In this document: one piece after another, positions 6,859 to 11,288 of the stretch
How the letters are laid out: each line of letters starts with the position of its first letter
Numbering within the stretch: position 1 is the stretch's first letter
Assembly: GCA_900128585.1 (NCBI GenBank)
Contig: LT642747.1
Coordinates: 1 to 11,288 of the forward strand
DNA: 11,288 nt
Reading direction: 5' to 3'
From: Stramenopiles sp. TOSAG23-3
Taxonomy: Eukaryota; Sar
The notes under the pieces: model-generated
What the model was told of the DNA's origin: nothing
Databases searched by the model: none
The model's input: only the letters and a program-made list of their open reading frames with translations
Translations under genes and position numbers: made by a program

Positions 6859-8239
6859 TCAAGTCAGCAAGTTTGCAACGCTATCCCAAGACTCTATCCC
6901 ATTTATAGGAGTACTGTCACGGCCACCATTGGTAAAGTCTAGGAGCCGGCGAGTCGGCGTTGGGGTCTGTCGAGAACTGTATGCACTTCCACTAATGGGT
7001 AGAAAATCCATGACCCCATCCGTGGGGTATTCCCCAAGGTTCATGTTGTGAATGTTGCTCTCCATCAAATCACTATAGAATATCGGGGACGGGGAACGGC
7101 GATAAGGATCGATTTGTTCGTAGCCTTTCTTTTTGGTATTGTTGCTTTTGGATTTCTTGTTGCCATTCGCGGCGCTTTTCTTTGAGACTGTTGAGTTCGC
7201 TTTGCTGACTTTTGCCCGCTTTCGTTTCTTCGCTGGGGGCTTGGTGGCCTTTTCTTTTCCCTTTGCGACCTTGCCTTTGCCCTTGCGCCCCTGTACCGCC
7301 GGTTGCCGCTTCCTTTTCCCGCTGCCTTTCGAAAAGGGGCTATTTTGGCTAGGAGTCCAGTGTCCTTTTTTTTCTTCGGTCGTTTGAATGGTAATATTTC
7401 GCATATTCTGAGGTCTCCCAGAGGCTTTCTTTCGGACGGTTTTGCTTTGCGCTGACGATTTCCCAATTTTCGTCTGAATACCTCTTTTTGTGGGTAATTT
7501 CCGGACGGCACCTGCCGTTGCGGGTGTTTTCTTGTTGGCGCCGTCCTTTAAAGCTACTTTCTTGATGGCACCTGTTTTCGTGGGTGCTTTCTTCTTTGCG
7601 CCATTTTTTATGGGTAGTTTTCTATTTGGCCGATGCAGCCTTCGCTCGTTTCGTTGTTGTCATCGTTGGAGCTTTTCCTTTGGCCATGGATGCTTTCCCT
7701 TTGGCCGCCCCAACTTTCTTCCCCCCCGCGCTGCTATTGGCCAGGCTTTTCTTCCCTTTTGCATTTATCAGGTTCATTATTTTAGGGTTCCCCTCCAGCA
7801 GCTGCCGTCTTATCTCCAGATACGTGGGGTGGGTCAGCGGGTCACGCTTTATATCTTCTGTCTTTTTCTGCAGGCCACAGTGCCAATGGTTCTTCACCGA
7901 GTTGTCGGTGCGACCAACTAAGACTTGGGCAATAAGGCTCCACTTGTTTCCAAACTTCTCTTGCATAGCAATTATTCTACAATTCTCCTCCGCTGACCAG
8001 TTTCCCTTTCTTATGCTTGGATCGAGCTGGTTGAACCACCGTTCCCGGCACTGTTTCGGGTTTCGCAGCTTTTTCAGCGTACAGAGGTGCTCGCTCACTT
8101 TCAACCAGCAGTCCGCGACTGGGCGATACTGTGCAACGAAACGACGAAGAATGGCGTCTTCGTCATTCTCCCATTTCTTTCGATTTTGCTTCGGTTTTCC
8201 GGCGGCCTGAATTCGCTTTATTGCTACCATTTTTGGCAT
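6859..8239 (-). CDS. R2R3 MYB DNA-binding protein with lysine-rich tail; frame broken by one base
   Basis: The first ATG is at 8239 (a second, with better context, at 8230). The first 205 codons run to a TAG at 7622-7624. Two MYB repeats are clear: R2 with W23, W45, W68 and R3 with W81, W100, W119. R3 ends in GRTDNSVKNHWH, the classic recognition-helix sequence of R2R3 MYB factors, so the protein should bind MYB-type (YAAC) DNA sites in the nucleus. A lysine/alanine-rich linker follows. From 7626 the next frame stays open for 255 more codons to a TGA at 6859. It carries on the same composition: a 10-residue repeat, a histone-H1-like basic stretch with PPAKKRKRAK, then an acidic/Ser-Pro C-terminus (about 80 residues) ending SWDSVANLLT. 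I read this as one gene of about 459 residues, interrupted by a single extra base (A) at 7625-7627. It could be an assembly error, a real truncating mutation, or +1 frameshifting; a short intron is less likely. Confidence 0.75.
7477..7657 (-). repeat. 30-bp coding minisatellite (10-residue repeat)
   Basis: Read on the minus strand, five 30-base units (7626-7597, 7596-7567, 7566-7537, 7536-7507, 7506-7477) encode NRKLPIKNGA, KKKAPTKTGA, IKKVALKDGA, NKKTPATAGA and VRKLPTKRGI. A degenerate sixth unit, TTKRAKAASA (7657-7628), lies upstream but in the MYB frame. The consensus is x-[KR]-K-x-[PA]-x-[KT]-x-G-A. It lies in the linker of the MYB protein and resembles lysine-rich H1-type tails. Confidence 0.8.
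7622..7630 (-). other. Frame-break site GCC-AAA-TAG
   Basis: The 30-base repeat phase changes by one base here: the upstream unit ends at 7628 and the next starts at 7626, leaving base 7627 (A on the minus strand) as the surplus. The MYB frame therefore meets TAG, while a +1 shift continues the repeat. Confidence 0.7.
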
Positions 8240-8262
8240 TACCAACGTTTCGTATGAATGAA

Positions 8263-8274
8263 CCAACGAGTTGG
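8263..8274. promoter_or_regulatory. CCAAC-GA-GTTGG inverted repeat
   Basis: It lies about 24-35 bases upstream of the MYB ATG (8239). The arms CCAAC/GTTGG are two inverted CAAC MYB half-sites. The core CAACGAGTTG occurs again at 10761-10770, 15-24 bases upstream of the kinase ATG. Function is inferred. Confidence 0.35.
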
Positions 8275-8428
8275 TCCTAAACCCACGTACTCCCACCTAA
8301 CCCTTTTCGTGCAAACAGCAGGTGCTATGTTGTATAGTGTGCGTTCGCAATCCACCCCGTGGTTCAACTCTTGAAGGGAGGCGTGGAGACGAGGGAAAAA
8401 ACGGTAGTATTAGACACGGTTGGATGAC

Positions 8429-8470
8429 ACACGTTTAACAAACAAACACGTTTAACAAACAATCACGTTT
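8429..8470. repeat. 17-bp tandem repeat with TAACAAA box
   Basis: Two perfect units of ACACGTTTAACAAACAA (8429-8445, 8446-8462) are followed by a partial third, TCACGTTT (8463-8470). Each full unit contains TAACAAA, the box known to bind plant GAMYB-type R2R3 factors. It lies about 190 bases upstream of the R2R3 MYB start. Confidence 0.8.
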
Positions 8471-8557
8471 CCTGTTCAAATCTTACGAACCGTTTAATAT
8501 AATAATAATGATTTCTTCTTTTTTTTGAGAAGACACTAAAAATAATAAAAAAAATGT

Positions 8558-8615
8558 TTTCTTCTTCTTCTTCTTCTTCTTCTTTTTTCTTCTTTTTTTC
8601 TTCTTCTTCTTCTTT
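8558..8615. repeat. TTC microsatellite
   Basis: An interrupted (TTC)n run with T-homopolymer breaks. It belongs to the AT-rich spacer between the MYB and kinase genes. Confidence 0.85.
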
Positions 8616-8814
8616 TATGGTGGTACATTAATAATAGTCGTTCTAGTCCTACACCGTGGTTTAATTGCTTAGTATTTTTTATTATTATTATATTTTTTAT
8701 AATAATTTAAAATATAATCAACTGTATACCCTTTATTATTGTAATACTATTTCCTTATTATTATAATTATTTACCCTCATCATCATACGGTACATCACTT
8801 CTTTTTTGTAGGAA
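8616..8814. other. AT-rich spacer
   Basis: It contains degenerate AAT/ATT sequence and a TAGTCGTTCTAG variant (8635) of the dispersed 8-mer. I see no gene here. Confidence 0.5.
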
Positions 8815-8865
8815 CCCTTCCTTCCTTCCTTCCTTCCTTCCTTCCTTCCTTTCTTTCTTTCTTTC

Positions 8866-8908
<43 letters not shown>

Positions 8909-9025
8909 GTTTCTTTCTTTCTTTGTTTCTTTGTTTCTTTGTTTCTTTCTTTCTTTGTTTCTTCCTTCCTTTCTTACTTCCCTCCTTCCTTCCCCCTCCC
9001 CCTTCCCTTCTCTTCTTCTTCTTCT
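8815..9025. repeat. Compound CCTT/CTTT polypyrimidine tract
   Basis: The tract runs as (CCTT)n, then (CTTT)n, then CTTT units with G replacing C at multiples of four bases (TTTG), then a C-rich block (about 8970-9010) and a short TTC run. It is almost all pyrimidine for about 210 bases. The reading frame through it (Phe/Leu/Ser/Cys only) is an artefact of the repeat. Confidence 0.9.
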
Positions 9026-9073
9026 ACATTTTTTTAAAATTAATTTTTCATAATAAACTTGTACACATTCTTC

Positions 9074-9146
9074 TAGTCGTCTAATACTAGACTATATATT
9101 ATTATTATTAGACTATTTATAGTCTTAGTATTACGTAGTCTAATAA
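9074..9146. repeat. Imperfect inverted repeat
   Basis: TAATACTAGACTATA (9082-9096) pairs with TATAGTCTTAGTATTA (9118-9133) with one bulged base. Weaker similarity continues outward, from TAGTCGTC on the left to CGTAGTCTAAT on the right. The loop is ATT-rich. It could be a hairpin or the remnant of a small MITE-like element. No target-site duplication was found by eye. Confidence 0.6.
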
Positions 9147-9651
9147 GTATAATAATATAAATAATAAAAGAGAACACAGCATTCCTACCCTCTTATGTTA
9201 TTTAATGCTATTTGCGATAATGTTGTGTGTATGTAATTGCGAACATATTTTTTTGTCCTTTTGAAGTACCAAGTAGTTGAGTCCCAAATAATAGTCGTCT
9301 CCTCGTATATAAAATAATACAACAAAATAGCCAGATAGCCAGGCATGTGTCTATTTCGGATGTCAGCCGATATAGATTTTACACCTTTCTCATTCACTAT
9401 AAAACTATAAGTACATATAAACCAATACCAGACAACACCAGTTTACGAGGGCCGTCACGTAAAAGTCGAGTCAGTTTTGATTTCGGATGGCAGACAGTCA
9501 ACACACACCACTCACTTGAAACAAATAGAGAGAGATAGAAATAATGGAAAAATTGATGCCTCTTTTATTTACCTTCTATTTTTTATTAGACTATATTTAT
9601 TGTTTGTATTTATATTACTTTAAATAACAGCCAATTTTCTTGTTTTTATAT
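9147..9651. other. Intergenic region downstream of the kinase gene
   Basis: It is AT-rich except for a more balanced stretch at about 9330-9540, in which I recognise no gene or RNA. It holds one AGTCGTCT copy (9293-9300) inside the 16-mer AGTCGTCTCCTCGTAT, which recurs inverted at 4725-4740. The last 100 bases are the likely 3' UTR of the kinase gene. Confidence 0.5.
9596..9601 (-). terminator. Possible poly(A) signal of the kinase gene
   Basis: AATAAA on the minus strand lies about 50 bases past the kinase stop; a second copy is at 9564-9569. Position and sequence fit, but AATAAA is common in such AT-rich DNA. Confidence 0.4.
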
Positions 9652-10746
9652 TTAACGCCCAAGAACAAAACGTTGTCCAAGCAAATGTCCACATGATGGT
9701 CTATCTTTAGGCTCACGACAAACGCAGGAAGAAATGAAAAGTTGGAGTGTGTTCGGGAGTTCGTCGGGGATTGCTGGGGTAGCCGTATGCTCTGTGGCCA
9801 CGTACAAAAACAGCTGGGGAAGACTTTTGAACCCTCTCTCGTGCCACGGGGCTTTGCTGGTTGCCATCTCCAAGATTAAGCAGCCGAGGCTCCAAATGTC
9901 GGCGCGCAAGGCATCGAATCCTACGGTCTGGCTGATCACCTCGGGTGCCATAAAGTACGGCGTTCCAATGATTTCCGGGCGGTCCTCTTCTCCAATCCTG
10001 AACTGCTTGCCCTCCGACCGGAATTTTCGCTTCACTGCCTGCCCAAAATCCGCAAGCTTTGCCATTCCACTGTCCGAGATGAGGACATTGTCACACTTCA
10101 AATCCCGATGGGCTACGCCCTTGTCATGGAGGTACTTAAGACCGCACAGGATATGCGTCGTGTACAGCCGGACGACTTCGGTCGGCAGCCTGTTGAAGCT
10201 TTTGTACACGCTTTTCAACGACCCCCCAGGGAGCCACTCGGTAAATATAAGTATCGTTTCCATCTGTTTGCCCTCGATACGAGACCCCAAGTACTGGACG
10301 ATGTTGGGGTGCTGGAAGGCTTTCAGCATGGCTATCTCTTTGCTGAGCTTTGGGGCGTCCCTTTTGTCGTGGAGCTCAACCTCTTTCACGGCCATGATCC
10401 TTCCGGTTGTTGACGAGAGTGCCAAAAATACACGCCCGTACGTTCCAGCACCAATGAGCGCTCCCTTGATGTAATCCCCGATCCTGTCGTTTTCGAGGGT
10501 TCGCGAACGGCGGGCGTTTGGCGTCTTGGTCGGTGACGAGCCCCGAGGTGGTATAACGCCTGCAGGGAGTACAGTGTAGCGCGAGGACGGTCGAGCGTGG
10601 GACGGCCGGGACGAAGCCGCTTCAAACGATTGAACCTGCCGTGCCTTCTTCTGGGACGGCACGACTTCGTTGGCTCGCTTTTCACGCTTGTATTTTTCGT
10701 ACGAAAACCCTAGCACGTCGCCCTCGCCCTTTGCCTCCGATGCCAT
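9652..10746 (-). CDS. MAPKKK-like (STE11-type) Ser/Thr protein kinase
   Basis: 364 residues. The ATG at 10746 has A at -3 and an in-frame TAG lies three codons upstream. Residues about 91-360 form a complete protein kinase domain: glycine loop GAGTYGRVF (99-107), ATP-anchoring K121 in MAVKEVEL, helix-C E137, catalytic HRDLKCDN (213-220), DFG (233-235), activation-loop GTPYFMAPEV (261-270), DIWSLGC (283-289) and the late R349. HRDLKCDN with GTPYFMAPEV and DIWSLGC places it with STE-group MAPKKKs such as plant NPK1/ANP, so it probably activates MAPK kinases in a stress or developmental cascade. All catalytic residues are present. The 90-residue N-terminus is basic and Ser/Pro-rich with no known domain. 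The protein ends soon after the kinase domain, much shorter than typical MAPKKKs, so any regulatory partner must act in trans. The exact subfamily is inferred. Confidence 0.9.
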   Translation of the reverse strand: MASEAKGEGDVLGFSYEKYKREKRANEVVPSQKKARQVQSFEAASSRPSHARPSSRYTVLPAGVIPPRGSSPTKTPNARRSRTLENDRIGDYIKGALIGAGTYGRVFLALSSTTGRIMAVKEVELHDKRDAPKLSKEIAMLKAFQHPNIVQYLGSRIEGKQMETILIFTEWLPGGSLKSVYKSFNRLPTEVVRLYTTHILCGLKYLHDKGVAHRDLKCDNVLISDSGMAKLADFGQAVKRKFRSEGKQFRIGEEDRPEIIGTPYFMAPEVISQTVGFDALRADIWSLGCLILEMATSKAPWHERGFKSLPQLFLYVATEHTATPAIPDELPNTLQLFISSCVCREPKDRPSCGHLLGQRFVLGR

Positions 10747-10760
10747 CGTTGCCTATATAA

Positions 10761-10770
10761 CAACGAGTTG
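10761..10770. promoter_or_regulatory. CAACGAGTTG motif upstream of the kinase
   Basis: This is an exact copy of the 10-mer found upstream of the MYB ATG (8264-8273), in the same orientation and 15-24 bases from this ATG. It contains two inverted CAAC MYB half-sites. Confidence 0.35.
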
Positions 10771-11158
10771 CCAAAACGGCGCCCAGCCTTCAACTCCCAT
10801 GCACTACCACAGCAAGAGTGCAGAACTAAAGCGTTAAAATCGCTTGGATGAATTATAAAAAATGGTAGATGGCATTTCAAATTCATAGGCATGAAGTGTA
10901 TTAATAGTTAAATAAAGTCTTAAAGTACTTCTTTCCTTCTTGCCTGAAGGTCTGAAGAAAGTCCTGAGTCCTGAACATCCTCTTCTCTGTCCCACCGGGG
11001 GCCGGGGGGGGTCGGTATTAATTATTATTTATTATTGGCTCATCCTCCTCCTCGCGCTTCTTCTTATCATATTAAAACTTATTAATATTAATTAATACCT
11101 GGTAGTCTATTACCTCCTACTATTCATACGCTATAATAATAAAAATGAAATAAAATAT

Positions 11159-11199
11159 CCTTCTTCTTTCTTCTTTCTTCTTCTTCTTCTTCTTCTTCT
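11159..11199. repeat. TTC microsatellite
   Basis: An interrupted (TTC)n run of about 41 bases in non-coding DNA near the end of the window. Confidence 0.85.
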
Positions 11200-11288
11200 A
11201 CTTGGTACTTCTTCTACTTAATTCTTTTTTTTTTTATAAAAAATAAATATAAAAAAAAAAAAGAGAGCTGACAACGACGACGAACGTT

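Larger units (their letters stand above)
8240..8557. promoter_or_regulatory. MYB gene upstream region
   Basis: This 318-base stretch upstream of the MYB ATG is GC-balanced to about 8400 and then AT-rich. It holds the CCAACGAGTTGG inverted repeat (8263-8274), a TTCAACTC (8363-8370) also seen upstream of the other two minus-strand genes, and the 17-bp tandem repeat at 8429-8470. No TATA box is convincing. No gene is seen in it. Confidence 0.4.
10747..11288. other. Kinase upstream region and AT-rich end of window
   Basis: The first 180 bases next to the kinase ATG are GC-balanced and probably include its promoter and 5' UTR. They contain a TATATAA (10754-10760), too close to the ATG to be an ordinary TATA box, and a TTCAACTC (10789-10796). 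Further out lie a G-rich string (10997-11011), a TTC microsatellite and A/T homopolymers. No gene is seen. Confidence 0.45.

Noticed and set aside
7065-7511. 148-codon minus-strand frame in the MYB tail
   Set aside because: It is the third frame of the same lysine-rich region. It lacks the 10-residue repeat and the organised C-terminus found in the frame ending at 6859.
7490-8210. Hydrophobic plus-strand open frames (Phe/Leu/Ala-rich)
   Set aside because: They are the reverse of lysine-rich MYB tail codons (AAG/AAA give CTT/TTT). They look like membrane proteins only by composition.
8240-8296. N-terminal extension of the MYB protein from a GTG codon
   Set aside because: ATG codons at 8239 and 8230 precede the MYB domain, and the extension overlaps the inverted repeat thought to be regulatory.
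8470-8490. GTTCAAATC-like tRNA T-loop
   Set aside because: No matching acceptor stem, D-arm or anticodon arm could be built around it.
8875-9084. Phe/Leu/Ser/Cys-only open frame
   Set aside because: It is a translation of the CTTT microsatellite, not a gene.
9185-9538. Short open frames of 63-70 codons on both strands downstream of the kinase gene
   Set aside because: No domain, low-complexity surroundings and no start or termination context; length is expected by chance.
9734-10474. 246-codon open frame on the plus strand over the kinase
   Set aside because: It is a shadow of the complete kinase domain on the minus strand; no domain or signal of its own.
1-11288. Giant-virus or bacterial origin
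   Set aside because: Long microsatellite-rich spacers, eukaryotic regulatory families, poly(A)-like signals and absence of viral hallmark genes or operons all argue against it.
1-11288. CRISPR array, transposase, integrase or defence island
   Set aside because: Repeats seen are microsatellites, a coding minisatellite or short promoter repeats; no spacer/repeat alternation and no mobile-element protein is present.

Overview
The window looks like nuclear DNA of a microbial eukaryote (protist or alga). It carries five protein genes, all eukaryotic in type: a secreted DOMON/SURNod19-like protein, a protein with six IQ motifs, a zinc-dependent nucleoside/nucleotide deaminase-family protein with a nuclear-localisation-like signal, an R2R3 MYB protein, and a MAPKKK-like Ser/Thr kinase. 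None needs an intron to read through. There are no Shine-Dalgarno/operon signals. The long gaps are very AT-rich and full of GAA/TTC, AAT/ATT and CTTT microsatellites. Together these argue against a bacterium and against a compact giant-virus genome. The secreted protein reminds me of algal (stramenopile or haptophyte type) homologues, but I cannot fix the lineage from this sequence.

Layout: 1-301 is the 5' flank. 302-2623 (+) is the secreted DOMON/SURNod19-like gene. It converges, with a 100-base gap, on the IQ-motif gene at 2724-4130 (-). A 1.1 kb AT-rich divergent gap (4131-5237) separates that gene from the deaminase gene at 5238-6509 (+). A 349-base convergent gap follows, then the R2R3 MYB gene at 6859-8239 (-), whose frame is broken by one base near 7627. 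A 1.4 kb gap rich in microsatellites and inverted repeats (8240-9651) precedes the kinase gene at 9652-10746 (-). The last 542 bases are non-coding.

Nothing shows that the five genes form one pathway. They look like unrelated neighbours in a gene-rich, intron-poor chromosome. Three could be regulatory: a nuclear MYB factor, a kinase and a probably nuclear deaminase. The MYB and kinase genes share the 10-mer CAACGAGTTG just upstream of their ATGs, and the MYB gene has a 17-bp tandem repeat containing a TAACAAA MYB-type box in its upstream region.

The strongest unusual signals are: (1) the one-base frame break in the MYB gene, which a 10-residue repeat pins to an AAA run directly before a TAG; (2) a DOMON domain lying between an HH motif and an HxH motif in the secreted protein; (3) the 8-mer AGTCGTCT, found six times and only in non-coding DNA, partly inside inverted repeats; (4) a deaminase domain joined to an unrecognised 250-residue N-terminal region. 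I see no confident new defence or mobile system, no CRISPR array, no tRNA or rRNA, and no transposase.
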